NCBI GenBank assembly: GCA_029238665.1
Contig: JAQWFQ010000002.1
Location: forward strand, 1-64,000
Length of the DNA: 64,000 nt
Source: Crocinitomicaceae bacterium
Lineage (GTDB): Bacteria > Bacteroidota > Bacteroidia > Flavobacteriales_D > Crocinitomicaceae
Direction: 5' to 3'
Part shown: one piece after another, positions 35,277 through 45,111 of the stretch
Numbering within the stretch: position 1 is the first letter of the stretch
Layout: every line of letters starts with the position of its first letter
Made by a program: the position numbers and the translations under genes
The notes under the pieces: model-generated
What the model was told of the DNA's origin: nothing
The model's database searches: none
What the model saw: the letters and a program-made list of their open reading frames with translations, nothing else

Positions 35277-36233
35277 CTAATTCACTTCCCAAAAGAAGTA
35301 TTCAATTGTTTCCACATGAAAACAACTTGACTTAGATTCATTCAATCGGGTTTCACGAATAATTTTTACAGGTAGTCCTGCGTGTGTTTCAAAAGAAGTG
35401 AATTCAGAATTCATAAATCCTTTACTGCTAAACATGGAGTCAACAAACCCTATGCATATCCCATTATTGTCATAATTGATTGATCGTTTCGTTCTAAATG
35501 GATATGCGTCATAACTTATTTCCTGCACAAACTCTCCCGTATTGTCATAGCCGAAGTTAATTCCATTTGTTTCCTTTACGATGTTTTCTACTTGATATGA
35601 CTTATGAGGCATAAGCGGTGTCCCTAATACAATTTGATCTTCTGCCGTTGGGTTCAAAATTGAATCTACAGAAAGTGCACCCCAATTCTTTTTGTCCAAC
35701 ATGTAAAACAACTGATTCCCTGAAAATTTATCTCGATAGCGTAAAACCTTGCTTCCGTACCCTATCTTTTCGTAAATGGAATACGGCCCTGTAGTGTGTT
35801 CTTCTAAATTGGAGTCCGTGACTTCTTCGACCCTAGAAAACCCATTCTCATCTTTCGGAGTTGAATAATTAAACAGTGACGACCCTACGTTTGTGTTTTC
35901 GTAAAATTGCTCAAACTGTGCAGAAATCAAATCGCCTTCGTCATTGAATAAATAGACCTTTTTTTGTTTGGGAGTATTCTCACTCACATCGACACCTTGT
36001 GAAGCCGGAAATGCATTCAATATAATTTTCTTGATTCTTTGCTGCTTTAGTACGGTGTCATTAAACCAAAGCGGAAACGACATGTTATATTCATTGTCCG
36101 AGAAAGGCTGTTGCATATTAAATAAGAAAGGCTGACAATCCACACGTTCCGATAATTCGAGTTGGTGTTTTTGTTCCGAGCAACTCGTAATTACAAACAA
36201 GATCAATAGCAGGTTGATAAGTAGAAACCTCAT
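35277..36233 (-). CDS. Hypothetical lipoprotein
   Basis: A 318-residue precursor if it starts at ATG 36233 (MRFLLINLLLILFVITSCSEQ), which places a lipoprotein signal with lipobox Cys18 at the N-terminus; a ten-residue longer frame would hide it. The mature protein is rich in aromatic and polar residues with beta-strand character, including repeated phrases such as YDNTGEFVQEISYD and YDNNGICIGFVD that recall short Y-D-x-x-G beta-hairpin repeats. I recognise no enzyme motif. It is a single gene, divergent from the radical SAM gene. Confidence 0.75.
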   Translation of the reverse strand: MRFLLINLLLILFVITSCSEQKHQLELSERVDCQPFLFNMQQPFSDNEYNMSFPLWFNDTVLKQQRIKKIILNAFPASQGVDVSENTPKQKKVYLFNDEGDLISAQFEQFYENTNVGSSLFNYSTPKDENGFSRVEEVTDSNLEEHTTGPYSIYEKIGYGSKVLRYRDKFSGNQLFYMLDKKNWGALSVDSILNPTAEDQIVLGTPLMPHKSYQVENIVKETNGINFGYDNTGEFVQEISYDAYPFRTKRSINYDNNGICIGFVDSMFSSKGFMNSEFTSFETHAGLPVKIIRETRLNESKSSCFHVETIEYFFWEVN

Positions 36234-36315
36234 ACGATTCGTTATTATTAAGGGTGTTCCCACAAGATAAAGACTCTTTCGTTATTATATCAAATATATG
36301 TTCAGTTTTTTAGCT

Positions 36316-36323
36316 TAAATTTG
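36316..36323 (+). promoter_or_regulatory. -7 element directly before the YgiQ-type start
   Basis: TAAATTTG is followed by 4 bases and then the ATG at 36328, so the mRNA would begin at or beside the start codon (leaderless). No TTG at -33 is evident. Confidence 0.5.
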
Positions 36324-36327
36324 TACC

Positions 36328-38223
36328 ATGTCAATTGAACGCCCTATAACAGATTGGTTACCCCTAACAAAAAAAGAACTCGAGAAACGCGGGTTTGAGG
36401 AAGTTGATGTTGTCCTAATTTCAGGAGATGCATATGTAGATCACCCTGCCTTTGGAACAGCCGTTGTTGGTCGAATCATTGAAGATGAAGGGTTTTCTGT
36501 TGCGATTGTTGCTCAGCCTAACTGGAAGGATGATTTAAGAGATTTTAAAAAATTCGGAAAACCCAAACGTTTTTTTGGAGTAACTGGTGGCTGTATGGAT
36601 TCCATGGTGAATCACTATACGGCAAACAAACGATTAAGGTCTACAGATGCTTATACTCCAGGTGGAGCTGCAGGGTTTAGACCCGATTATGCTACGGTTG
36701 TTTACGCTAAAATCCTTAAAGAACTCTATCCTGATGTCCCTATTTTGATTGGTGGAATTGAGGCGTCATTAAGACGTGTTACTCATTATGATTACTGGGC
36801 TGACAAATTATTTCCTTCTATTTTAGAAGACTCTGGCGCTGATTTGTTGGTTTACGGAATGGGGGATCAACCTTTAAGAGAGGTACTTCAATTACTTAAA
36901 AAAGGTGTTCCCTTTAAAGGATTATCCACGGTTAAACAAGTTGCTTTTTTAATGGAAGAAAATGAACCTCTTCCAAAGAATAAGAATTGGAACACGGTTG
37001 AAATGGCAAGCCATGAAGATTGTTTGGAAGACAAACTAAAATATGCAGCCAATTTCAAAATTGTTGAAGTTGAATCAAACAAGTGGCAGGCAAATAGAAT
37101 TACGCAAAAAATAGGAGATAAAACACTTGTAATCAATCCGCCATATAAAACAATGGTCGAAAAAGAGATTGATGAATCGTTTGATCTACCTTACACGCGA
37201 TTACCACACCCTAAGTATAAAAAACGTGGAGCTATTCCAGCCTATGATATGATCAAATTTTCAATCAACATGCACCGTGGGTGTTTTGGAGGTTGTAGCT
37301 TTTGTACCATTAGTGCGCATCAAGGGAAGTTCATTGCCTCACGTAGTGAAAAATCAATTCTAGAAGAAGTAGATAAAGTTGTAGCTCATCCTGACTTTAA
37401 AGGATACATTTCCGATTTAGGGGGGCCTTCAGCGAACATGTACCGCATGCAAGGGAAAGACGAGGCTATTTGTGCAAAATGCTCTAGTCCGAGCTGTATA
37501 CACCCTGTTATCTGTTCTAATTTGGACACTTCTCATAAACCAATGACGGAGCTTTATAAAAAGGTTGACGCTCATCCTGGTGTAAAAAAAGCATTTGTTG
37601 GATCTGGAATTCGATATGACCTATTGGTAGATGATTTTAACAAAAACAACAGTGATGGAAATCACGATGAATACATTGAACAAGTAGTTACACGACACAT
37701 CAGTGGTAGACTAAAAGTTGCACCGGAACATACGTCTGACAACACCTTGAAAATGATGCGTAAGCCATCGTTTAAATACTTCCATAAATTCAAACAGAAG
37801 TATGATGAAATATCTGCAAAACATAACTTAAACCAACCGTTAATCCCATATTTCATATCGTCTCACCCCGGATGTGAAGACGAAGACATGGCGAATTTAG
37901 CCGTTGAAACAAAAGATATGGGATTCCAATTGGAACAAGTTCAAGATTTCACACCAACACCAATGACCGTTGCTACAGTTATTTACTATAGTGGCGTTCA
38001 CCCTTATACATTACGACCACACCGTACGGTAAAAGACAAAGAAGAGAAATTAAACCAACGTAGATTCTTTTTCTGGTATAAAAGAGAAAACCATTCCTTT
38101 ATACGGAAATCTTTACAAAAGGCAAAACGAATGGATCTCGCTGAAAAACTCTTAGACGGGAATACTTCAAACTCTAGGGTTCCAACATGGCTTGAAGAAA
38201 AACGTAAAAAGGGAAGGAAATAA
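36328..38223 (+). CDS. YgiQ family radical SAM protein
   Basis: A 631-residue cytoplasmic radical SAM enzyme of the UPF0313/YgiQ group. The N-terminal region includes RPITDWLPLTKKELEKRG and VDHPAFG; the cluster motif is C-x3-C-x2-C in HRGCFGGCSFCTISAH near residue 320. A second Cys group (CAKCSSPSCIHPVIC, about residue 383-397) and GRLKVAPEHTSD follow. The reaction of the family is not established. The lone gene sits downstream of a TAAATTTG box with practically no leader. It is full length, ending in a basic tail. Confidence 0.93.
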   Translation: MSIERPITDWLPLTKKELEKRGFEEVDVVLISGDAYVDHPAFGTAVVGRIIEDEGFSVAIVAQPNWKDDLRDFKKFGKPKRFFGVTGGCMDSMVNHYTANKRLRSTDAYTPGGAAGFRPDYATVVYAKILKELYPDVPILIGGIEASLRRVTHYDYWADKLFPSILEDSGADLLVYGMGDQPLREVLQLLKKGVPFKGLSTVKQVAFLMEENEPLPKNKNWNTVEMASHEDCLEDKLKYAANFKIVEVESNKWQANRITQKIGDKTLVINPPYKTMVEKEIDESFDLPYTRLPHPKYKKRGAIPAYDMIKFSINMHRGCFGGCSFCTISAHQGKFIASRSEKSILEEVDKVVAHPDFKGYISDLGGPSANMYRMQGKDEAICAKCSSPSCIHPVICSNLDTSHKPMTELYKKVDAHPGVKKAFVGSGIRYDLLVDDFNKNNSDGNHDEYIEQVVTRHISGRLKVAPEHTSDNTLKMMRKPSFKYFHKFKQKYDEISAKHNLNQPLIPYFISSHPGCEDEDMANLAVETKDMGFQLEQVQDFTPTPMTVATVIYYSGVHPYTLRPHRTVKDKEEKLNQRRFFFWYKRENHSFIRKSLQKAKRMDLAEKLLDGNTSNSRVPTWLEEKRKKGRK

Positions 38224-38305
38224 ATTTTATTTCTCGCAGCGATTTACCCCTTATTTAACCTCGGTCGATCTATTTTAATCAATTATCTTAAGATTTAGCA
38301 CAAAA

Positions 38306-38335
38306 AAAAGTCCCGATGAAATCATCGGGACTTTT
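38306..38335. terminator. Strong bidirectional terminator after rplY
   Basis: The arms AAAAGTCCCGATGA and TCATCGGGACTTTT are perfectly complementary over 14 bp with two central bases, flanked by A and T runs. It lies 20 bases beyond the rplY stop and 83 bases beyond the convergent radical SAM gene. Confidence 0.9.
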
Positions 38336-38354
38336 ATATTTTAATTGAATTAGA

Positions 38355-38975
38355 TTATTCAGCAGCAGCTTCTTCAGTGCTTCCTTCAGCAACTTCTTCA
38401 GCACTTTCTTCCTCTTCTTCTTCGTCAGCGGCACCTCTGGCCATCTTAACACCAATAACTACAGCATTTGCTGGTTCATTGAATTCCATTCCTGAAATTT
38501 TCAATTCAGAAACACGAATAGAACTTCCAATTTTCAATGTAGAAATATCAACTACGATTTCTTCTGGAAGAGATCCTGGTAAACCAACTACACGTAACAT
38601 TCTGTATGGCTGTCTTAATTTACCACCATTCAAAACTCCTGGTGCAGCACCTTTAGCTCTAACTGGCAAACTAACCTTTACAGGCTTTTTATCATTCAAC
38701 TCAAGAAAGTCAACATGAACTGGTGTGTCTCTAACAGGGTGCATTTGCTTGGCTTGAATAATTGCCATTGCTTTTTTCCCATCGATATCCAATTCAACTT
38801 GATATACATCTGGAGAGAAAATAAGTTTCTCTACGTCTACTGCTCTTACAGAAAAGTGAGTTTGCTCACCTGATCCATAAAGCACACAAGGAACCTGCCC
38901 TTCATTTCTCAATGCAGCATTGTTCTTTTTCCCTACGCTCGCTCTTAACGAACCGCTCAATTGCGCTTTTTTCAT
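38355..38975 (-). CDS. rplY: 50S ribosomal protein L25/general stress protein Ctc
   Basis: A 206-residue, two-domain (Ctc-type) L25 that binds 5S rRNA. The N-terminal L25 domain starts MKKAQLSGSLRASVGKKNNA, with YGSGEQTHFSV; the beta-rich TL5/Ctc domain follows, with HVDFLELN. The C-terminus is a low-complexity acidic tail of Glu and Ala (about residues 180-206), typical of Bacteroidota forms. It follows prs by 10 bp, an arrangement widely conserved in bacteria, and ends before a strong hairpin terminator. Confidence 0.95.
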   Translation of the reverse strand: MKKAQLSGSLRASVGKKNNAALRNEGQVPCVLYGSGEQTHFSVRAVDVEKLIFSPDVYQVELDIDGKKAMAIIQAKQMHPVRDTPVHVDFLELNDKKPVKVSLPVRAKGAAPGVLNGGKLRQPYRMLRVVGLPGSLPEEIVVDISTLKIGSSIRVSELKISGMEFNEPANAVVIGVKMARGAADEEEEEESAEEVAEGSTEEAAAE

Positions 38976-38985
38976 TTTTATTTAT

Positions 38986-39921
38986 TTATGAGATTATAAA
39001 ATGTGAACTAATGGACTCGTTGTTAACCATGCGTTTGATAACATCTGCAAATAAATCTGCAACGCTGATAACACGAATCTTGTCATGTGTTTGTGTCAAT
39101 GGAATTGTATCCGTAACAATTAATTCTAAAATTGACGAATTTGTAATTCTATCGAAAGCTGGACCAGACAGAACGGCGTGTGTACAAAATGCACGAACAC
39201 TTTTCGCTCCTTTTTCCATAAATAAATCTGCCGCTTTGGTTAATGTACCTGCTGTATCGCACATGTCATCGACAAGAATAACATCCTTTCCGGCAACATC
39301 TCCAATTACAGTCATTTCTGCGACTTCATTTGGTTTCTTACGTTGTTTATGGCAAATTGCCAACCCAATGTTAAGACGTTTAGCATATGAATTTGATCGT
39401 TTGGTACCCCCAGCATCTGGAGCTGCCATAATCAAATTACCATTGTTTAATTTTTCAATTTCTGGGTGAAAAATTGTAGACCCATACAAGTGATCAACAG
39501 GAACCTCAAAGAATCCTTGAATTTGATCTGCATGTAAATCCATGGTCATAATTCGATCTATACCCGCGGCCATTAGCATATTAGCAACTAATTTTGCTCC
39601 TATTGCAACACGTGGCTTATCTTTTCTGTCTTGACGCGCAAAACCAAAGTAAGGGATAACTACAATAATTTTTCTAGCAGACGCACGCTTGGCGGCATCA
39701 ACCATCAACAATAATTCAAATAAATTATCTGCGGGTGGCATTGTAGATTGTACAATAAAAACATCTTGACCCCTTACCGTTTCCTCAAAAGAAGGTTGAA
39801 ATTCACCATCGCTAAAGCCCGTAACCTTAACGTCTCCTAATTTAACACCATACGCAACCGCTACCTTTTCAGCTAGTATTTGTGAAGCGCGACCCGAAAA
39901 TATTTTAATCCCTACAGACAT
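38986..39921 (-). CDS. prs: Ribose-phosphate pyrophosphokinase
   Basis: A 311-residue enzyme making PRPP from ribose 5-phosphate and ATP for nucleotide, His and Trp synthesis. Motifs seen: KIFSGRASQILAEKVA at the N-terminus, YFGFARQDRKDKPR (catalytic flexible loop and ATP site), the metal site in MTMDLHADQIQGFF, and the PRPP-binding loop VILVDDMCDTAGTL. Length is standard. One of the best promoters in the window (TTG-N20-TACCTTTG) lies just upstream, and rplY follows on the same transcript. Confidence 0.97.
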   Translation of the reverse strand: MSVGIKIFSGRASQILAEKVAVAYGVKLGDVKVTGFSDGEFQPSFEETVRGQDVFIVQSTMPPADNLFELLLMVDAAKRASARKIIVVIPYFGFARQDRKDKPRVAIGAKLVANMLMAAGIDRIMTMDLHADQIQGFFEVPVDHLYGSTIFHPEIEKLNNGNLIMAAPDAGGTKRSNSYAKRLNIGLAICHKQRKKPNEVAEMTVIGDVAGKDVILVDDMCDTAGTLTKAADLFMEKGAKSVRAFCTHAVLSGPAFDRITNSSILELIVTDTIPLTQTHDKIRVISVADLFADVIKRMVNNESISSHFIIS

Positions 39922-39940
39922 AACTTATTATTGAAGAGGG

Positions 39941-39971
39941 CAAAGGTAGTATATTTAATATAAAAAAACAA
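39941..39971 (-). promoter_or_regulatory. Promoter of prs-rplY
   Basis: On the minus strand TTG (39971-39969), 20 bases, then TACCTTTG (39948-39941), 19 bases before the prs ATG: both Bacteroidota boxes at accepted spacing. Confidence 0.7.
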
Positions 39972-40112
39972 TGTGTTGGGGGAGGGTTCCAATACATAGC
40001 TCCCTGAAAGAATTGTGCTCAATTGAGTTTGATTATGATGCTTTTGCTGAATCTCAACCTGCCTACAAACCCCGAAAACACACCTGATAAAATACAGTTT
40101 AATTTCTCCTTT

Positions 40113-40667
40113 TTATTGAGACTTAAAAACATCTTCTGGTAACGCGCCATCTACTCCGTTGGCTAACGTTTCTTTTAAATAGAGGGTGCTTTGTTCAAAG
40201 GAAGGGATACAACTTGTTACCAGTTTCTTTACCGGGTAATAAACAAGGGATTCATTCTTTGTTTCATCTGAAATAAAGTCCCCTTTTTCATCAAACGATT
40301 CTGCAAGAAGAATACACCCACCAAAGATAAATGTGAGTTTAAGCACAGAGAAAAATACGCCTAGTAATTTATTCACCAAGCTTAATTGAATTACGGACAC
40401 TAGTTTTTCTAAGGCCTTTCCACCAAAATAAACCATAGCACCAACAATTAAAAAGATAACCGTAAATGCGATTGTCGGCAAGTAATCGGAATTGACATTG
40501 AAGCTATTCTTTAGTCCATTTACGACGACATCAGAAAAATGAATTCCTGCATACAACCCTACAAATAGGGCTAGAAAAGTAAATAACTCAATAATAAATC
40601 CTTTTTTAAACCCGCGCCAAGCAGCAAGTGAAAAGAGAATAATGAATATGATATCAATGAAATTCAT
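40113..40667 (-). CDS. CvpA family membrane protein
   Basis: A 184-residue inner-membrane protein with four hydrophobic helices in the first 130 residues (MNFIDIIFIILFSLAAWRGF, then FTFLALFVGLYAG, PTIAFTVIFLIVGAMV and FFSVLKLTFIFGG). The GxKKGFIIEL sequence after the first helix is typical of CvpA. Family members are tied to colicin V production, biofilm and envelope stress, with no settled biochemistry. The ATG at 40667 is preferred over a TTG four codons upstream. It starts 13 bp after the YceI-like lipoprotein stop. Confidence 0.88.
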   Translation of the reverse strand: MNFIDIIFIILFSLAAWRGFKKGFIIELFTFLALFVGLYAGIHFSDVVVNGLKNSFNVNSDYLPTIAFTVIFLIVGAMVYFGGKALEKLVSVIQLSLVNKLLGVFFSVLKLTFIFGGCILLAESFDEKGDFISDETKNESLVYYPVKKLVTSCIPSFEQSTLYLKETLANGVDGALPEDVFKSQ

Positions 40668-40680
40668 TCCTATAAACAAC

Positions 40681-41307
40681 TTATTTGCAGTCAGACTTTA
40701 ACCTTGTTTTAAACGACAATTGTACTTCAGGCCATAGCTTGGAAATGCCATCTGCACCCGTATGTAGTTCTTCACAAACAGCATTTAAGGCTTCAATTCC
40801 TGAAAGGGCATTCCACGATTGAACATTTACTACCGTCTCAAATGTGAATGCATTATCTGTAAATGCAAAATCTCCTGGTACTTCAACAGAAATACCATTC
40901 ATCAAAACCTCTAGAGTACATTCGCCCGATGTTTCATTAATAGACAATACACGCCCTGTAATTACTGGTGTATTAATTGTTCCAAAAAAATAGTTGGCAA
41001 CCTTTTTGTTTCGATCTTCATTGTTGGTTTCAACAGAAGGCGTCTCCATACTGAAAGACATTGACTTCAATACCACCATTGGATCATCAGAGGCATCACT
41101 TGCAACCTTAATCTTGTTAAATGTTCCACTTACCCCAACCCGCTCAGTTGTTTTAAATGCCGTCCATTGAAACGTTGTTGCTCCTTCGTTGTAGGTGTAA
41201 AAACAAGATTGAATTGGATCGTCTATTTTTTCAGTAGACTCCCCCTTACAAGATGTAAACCCAAAAACGATTAAGGCACTCGCCAATAAAACTAAGGTGT
41301 TTTTCAT
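40681..41307 (-). CDS. YceI-like lipoprotein
   Basis: A 208-residue lipoprotein precursor with a signal and lipobox Cys20 (IVFGFTSCKG). The mature part has the YceI beta-barrel features: FQWTAFKTTERVGVSGTFNKI, matching the family's W-T-A-x-K and G-x-F opening strands, and a closing SFKTRLKSDC strand. YceI proteins bind polyisoprenoids or amphiphiles; the ligand is not known here. It is followed by cvpA after 13 bp. Two extra Cys residues in the mature protein (CFYTY, ECTLE) are notable but unexplained. Confidence 0.82.
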   Translation of the reverse strand: MKNTLVLLASALIVFGFTSCKGESTEKIDDPIQSCFYTYNEGATTFQWTAFKTTERVGVSGTFNKIKVASDASDDPMVVLKSMSFSMETPSVETNNEDRNKKVANYFFGTINTPVITGRVLSINETSGECTLEVLMNGISVEVPGDFAFTDNAFTFETVVNVQSWNALSGIEALNAVCEELHTGADGISKLWPEVQLSFKTRLKSDCK

Positions 41308-41394
41308 ATGTCCATTTTTTTCGAAGTTAAGAATAACTCAATAAAGCGCCACATAATTTAACGGCTATTGCATCTGAATGTCTACATTCGCTAA

Positions 41395-41754
41395 ATGGAT
41401 TATGATATTGAATTAAAATTTCAACAAGTTAAGAACCAACTTGAGTCAAAATTTGGAGAAGGGATGGATATGCAAGCCATTTTATTCTTAGTAGGAGTGA
41501 ACGAACTGGGTATTGGATACAAGGAGTTTTCTAAGTCTGAAAAAACAGACCTCCTACACGTTGCTATTTGTACTCTTTTAGAACCTTATGGTTATTATGA
41601 GTTTGAAGGGCGTGATGAAGAACAATGGCCACATTTCAAGCTCATTAAAGAGATTCCACCCATTAACGATCGGGAGCAACAGCACCTAATGAAAGAAGCA
41701 CTTACGGCTTATTTTGTTCAGAATGACTATGTTCAGCTCACTCCTAACGCTTAA
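41395..41754 (+). CDS. Small conserved hypothetical protein
   Basis: A 119-residue soluble protein with no signal peptide. Phrases such as MDMQAILFLVGVNELG, HVAICTLLEPYGYYEFEGRDEEQWPHF and the helical tail MKEALTAYFVQN look conserved, and I believe the family is Bacteroidota-specific. It precedes rseP by 30 bp on the same strand, so the two may be co-transcribed. Function unknown. Confidence 0.78.
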   Translation: MDYDIELKFQQVKNQLESKFGEGMDMQAILFLVGVNELGIGYKEFSKSEKTDLLHVAICTLLEPYGYYEFEGRDEEQWPHFKLIKEIPPINDREQQHLMKEALTAYFVQNDYVQLTPNA

Positions 41755-41784
41755 AACAATATATTTACACGCATAACTTTTACT

Positions 41785-43113
41785 ATGGATATTTTAATCA
41801 AAGCAACGCAACTATTACTGTCTCTATCATTGCTAGTTGTATTACATGAATTCGGGCATTACTTAACGGCACGTTATTTCAAAATTCGTGTAGAAAAATT
41901 CTACCTGTTTTTTAATCCGTGGTTTTCGCTTTTCAAAAAGAAAGTAGGTGATACAGAATGGGGGATTGGATGGTTGCCACTTGGTGGATACGTGAAAATT
42001 TCAGGGATGATTGATGAGTCTATGGACAAGGAGCAAATGGAAAAACCTGCAGAGCCTTGGGAATTTCGATCAAAACCAGCTTGGCAACGACTGATTGTAA
42101 TGATTGGTGGAGTTGTAGTAAACCTAATTGTAGGGGTTCTTATATACATCTTTGTTGTCTTCGCTTGGGGAGAGGAGCAGGCTCCGACAAAAACATTGAA
42201 ACACGGTTTAAACATTCACGCTTCACTTGCTAAATATAACCTCAACAACGGTGACAACATCCTTGCGATTAATGGCGAAGAAGTTACCCATGTAAATGAT
42301 ATTAATAACGGAATCCTTTTAAGGAATCACCGCACGTTAGATGTTCAACATAAAGATGGAACCCTTGAGACAATCACACTTCCCGAAGGCATAGACTACG
42401 AGCTTTTTGAAGCAGGCGCCTTTCCTGCGGTTACACTACAAAGTTACGCTGTAATTCAGTCTGTGGACTCTGCAGAGGTTGCAGAAGCGTCAGGGCTTCA
42501 GAAAGGAGATGAAATTCATGCTGTTGGAAATGAATTGGTGTACTATGGTGATATTGCCTCTGCTTTTGGACAAAATGCAGGAAAAACAATCAACATTGAT
42601 GTTTTACGTGATGGCAAAAAGAGGACCTTTAGCGCTGCTGTTCGAGCTGACAGTACAATTGGAATGGTCTATGCTGCAGAACGCTTCATTGAACAGGATA
42701 AAATTAAAACCGTTCATTATGGGTTTGGGTCAAGTATTGGCAGAGGTTTTGACCGTGGAGTGACTACCCTAGGTGATTATGTAGGCCAATTGAAATTTTT
42801 ATTTACTAAAAAGGGGGCGACTTCCTTAGGAGGATTTGGGGCAATTGGAAATTTATTTCCTGCAGAGTGGGACTGGGAAAAGTTCTGGCTAACCACAGCC
42901 CTTATTTCAATCATTTTGGCATTCATGAATATTTTGCCGATTCCTGCATTGGACGGTGGCCATGTTGTGTTCTTGTTGTATGAAATTGTTACAGGCAAAG
43001 AGGCTCCTGAAAAAGTGCTTGAGTACGCACAATATGTAGGATTCTTTATTCTAATGTCCTTACTGATTTATGCAAACGGTAACGATGTGTACCGAGTAAT
43101 ATTTGGCGGATAA
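41785..43113 (+). CDS. rseP: Site-2 protease RseP (M50 intramembrane metalloprotease)
   Basis: A 442-residue integral-membrane zinc protease that cuts membrane-spanning segments, classically anti-sigma factors. The zinc motif HEFGH occupies residues 21-25 in the first helix; the third ligand is D390 in ALDGGH (389-393) in a late helix. Between lie a second helix near 110-130 and two PDZ-like stretches (LAKYNLNNGDNILAINGEEV and ASGLQKGDEIHAVGNELV). In Bacteroidota the target is probably an ECF anti-sigma factor, not encoded in this window. The length fits. Confidence 0.95.
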   Translation: MDILIKATQLLLSLSLLVVLHEFGHYLTARYFKIRVEKFYLFFNPWFSLFKKKVGDTEWGIGWLPLGGYVKISGMIDESMDKEQMEKPAEPWEFRSKPAWQRLIVMIGGVVVNLIVGVLIYIFVVFAWGEEQAPTKTLKHGLNIHASLAKYNLNNGDNILAINGEEVTHVNDINNGILLRNHRTLDVQHKDGTLETITLPEGIDYELFEAGAFPAVTLQSYAVIQSVDSAEVAEASGLQKGDEIHAVGNELVYYGDIASAFGQNAGKTINIDVLRDGKKRTFSAAVRADSTIGMVYAAERFIEQDKIKTVHYGFGSSIGRGFDRGVTTLGDYVGQLKFLFTKKGATSLGGFGAIGNLFPAEWDWEKFWLTTALISIILAFMNILPIPALDGGHVVFLLYEIVTGKEAPEKVLEYAQYVGFFILMSLLIYANGNDVYRVIFGG

Positions 43114-43138
43114 AAAGTGCTGGTAATCTTAATGCTAG

Positions 43139-44065
43139 CTAGCCTGTAATAAACTTGATGTTTCTCTTGAGGCCATCATACTTTGTTCTTTTTACGGCAC
43201 TTTTCCTAAAAACTTCACGAAACAACTCTTCGGAGATGTCTTCCCAGTCAGATTTTGACATGCGCAATAATTGCTCATGTGGGTTAAATTTTTCTTGGTT
43301 GTGTGGCTTTGAAAATCGATTCCATGGGCAAACGTCTTGACAGACATCGCACCCGAACATCCAGTTATCCATCTTGCCTTTAAATTCTGTTGGGATTTGA
43401 TCTTTTAGCTCAATGGTTAGGTATGAAATACACTTAGATCCATCAACTTTATAGGGCGCTACAATAGCATCTGTTGGACAAGCATCAATGCATTTTGTAC
43501 AGGTGCCACAATAGTCTTTTATTGGCCCGTCTTCTTCCAGTTCCAGGTCAATGATTAACTCTGCTATAAAGAAAAATGAACCGTGTTTGGGGTGAATAAT
43601 ATTGGTGTTTTTTCCCAGCCAACCTAAACCGCTTCGTTTTGCCCATGCTTTATCCATAACTGGTGCTGAATCCACAAACACTCGGCCTCCCACTTCGCCA
43701 ATTTCATCGGTAATAAACTGAAATAATGTTTTTAATTTATCCTTGATGACAAAGTGGTAATCTTCCCCATACGCATATTTAGAAATCTTTGGCGCACCTT
43801 CCACTTGTTCTGAATTTTCAGGATAGTAATTCAATAACAGTGATACGACAGATTTTGCACCATCAACTAAAAGCCGCGGATCTAAACGTTTGTCAAAGTG
43901 ATTTTCCATATAGGTCATTTCACCATGGCCTCCCTGTTTTAACCAATCTTCTAATTGTCGAGATTCTTCTTCTAAAAAGTCTGCTTTAGAAACTCCCGTA
44001 TAAAAGAAGCCTAGTTCTTTTGCCTTGTCTTTAATTAACCGGGTATATTTAGCTGTGTTGCTCAA
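43139..44065 (-). CDS. queG: Epoxyqueuosine reductase QueG
   Basis: A 308-residue cobalamin- and Fe-S-dependent enzyme performing the last step of queuosine synthesis in tRNA. Two [4Fe-4S] motifs are visible: [16 protein letters not shown] and [14 protein letters not shown]. The N-terminal part ([30 protein letters not shown], then [23 protein letters not shown]) is typical. The start appears to be TTG at 44065, since no ATG or GTG fits the conserved N-terminus. It begins 7 bp after ruvB ends. Confidence 0.95.
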   Translation of the reverse strand: MSNTAKYTRLIKDKAKELGFFYTGVSKADFLEEESRQLEDWLKQGGHGEMTYMENHFDKRLDPRLLVDGAKSVVSLLLNYYPENSEQVEGAPKISKYAYGEDYHFVIKDKLKTLFQFITDEIGEVGGRVFVDSAPVMDKAWAKRSGLGWLGKNTNIIHPKHGSFFFIAELIIDLELEEDGPIKDYCGTCTKCIDACPTDAIVAPYKVDGSKCISYLTIELKDQIPTEFKGKMDNWMFGCDVCQDVCPWNRFSKPHNQEKFNPHEQLLRMSKSDWEDISEELFREVFRKSAVKRTKYDGLKRNIKFITG

Positions 44066-44072
44066 CGTATGT

Positions 44073-45095
44073 TTAAAATAAACCCCCTTGAGTATATCCT
44101 TTTTCCTTCCCTAAATGAAGGTAAGCCTTTTCAGTAGCTTTTCGGCCACGTGGTGTCCGCATTAGGAATCCTTCTTGGATTAAAAAAGGTTCGTAGACTT
44201 CTTCTATCGTTCCTGCATTTTCGCCAATAGCCGTTGCTATTGTTGTCATTCCAACAGGGCCACCTTGAAACTTGTCGATAATTACCGTTAATATTTTATT
44301 GTCCATTTCGTCCAATCCATTTTGATCTACGTTTAAGGCTGTAAGCGCCATGTTCGTAATGTCTAATGTTATATTTCCGTCTCCTTTTATTTGAGCAAAA
44401 TCACGCACCCTACGAAGTAGAGCATTTGCTATACGCGGTGTCCCTCTGCTTCGGCTTGCAATTTGATAAGCAGCTTCTTCTGTAATAGGAATGCCTAATA
44501 AATCTGCCGATCGTTCAACAATCAATGTCAAGGTTTTAGCATTGTAATACTCTAATCGTAAATTAATCCCAAACCTTGCTCGCAAAGGAGATGTAAGTAA
44601 TCCTGACCTTGTTGTTGCGCCAATTAAGGTAAATGGGTTTAACGCGATTTGAACAGTTCGAGCATTTGGTCCACTATCAATTAAGATATCAATGCTATAA
44701 TCTTCCATTGCAGAATATAAATATTCTTCAATAACTGGGCTAAGGCGATGTATTTCATCAATGAATAAAACATCTCCTTCTTGTAAGTTTGTAAGTAAGC
44801 CTGCAAGGTCTCCTGGCTTATCCAAAACAGGGCCGCTAGTGACTTTAAACCCAACATTCAGTTCATTCGCTATAATGTGAGCCAAGGTTGTTTTACCTAG
44901 TCCTGGAGGGCCGTGTAATAATACATGGTCTAGTGGTTCGTTTCTAAGAATTGCTGCTTTGATGAAAATCTCAAGGTTCTCTACAATTTTTGGTTGCCCT
45001 GTGAAGTCCTCGATCTTTTTAGGACGCAACACTTTGTCATAGTCCTGATCGCCAGGGCTACCTGCTTCTTCTTTATAATCAAACGAATCTTCCAA
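44073..45095 (-). CDS. ruvB: Holliday junction branch migration helicase RuvB
   Basis: A 340-residue AAA+ motor that drives branch migration with RuvA. Visible: [12 protein letters not shown] at the N-terminus, Walker [13 protein letters not shown], Walker B FIDEIHRL, sensor text [19 protein letters not shown], and the winged-helix end [15 protein letters not shown]. The start codon seems to be TTG at 45095, since no other initiator lies before the conserved text. Its promoter box TATTTTTG (45119-45112) lies in the tail of the upstream oxidase terminator. queG follows after 7 bp. Confidence 0.96.
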   Translation of the reverse strand: MEDSFDYKEEAGSPGDQDYDKVLRPKKIEDFTGQPKIVENLEIFIKAAILRNEPLDHVLLHGPPGLGKTTLAHIIANELNVGFKVTSGPVLDKPGDLAGLLTNLQEGDVLFIDEIHRLSPVIEEYLYSAMEDYSIDILIDSGPNARTVQIALNPFTLIGATTRSGLLTSPLRARFGINLRLEYYNAKTLTLIVERSADLLGIPITEEAAYQIASRSRGTPRIANALLRRVRDFAQIKGDGNITLDITNMALTALNVDQNGLDEMDNKILTVIIDKFQGGPVGMTTIATAIGENAGTIEEVYEPFLIQEGFLMRTPRGRKATEKAYLHLGKEKGYTQGGLF

Positions 45096-45111
45096 GTAAT
45101 TTGAATTTACT

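Noticed and set aside
38355-38975. Glu/Ala-rich tail of L25 as a frameshift artefact
   Set aside because: Acidic low-complexity tails are common on Bacteroidota L25 and the frame ends cleanly before a terminator.
40018-40027. 10-bp palindrome CTCAATTGAG between cvpA and prs
   Set aside because: It is isolated, far from both the promoter and the stop codon, and such a short AT-centred palindrome is expected by chance. The rest of the 190-bp gap shows nothing clear.
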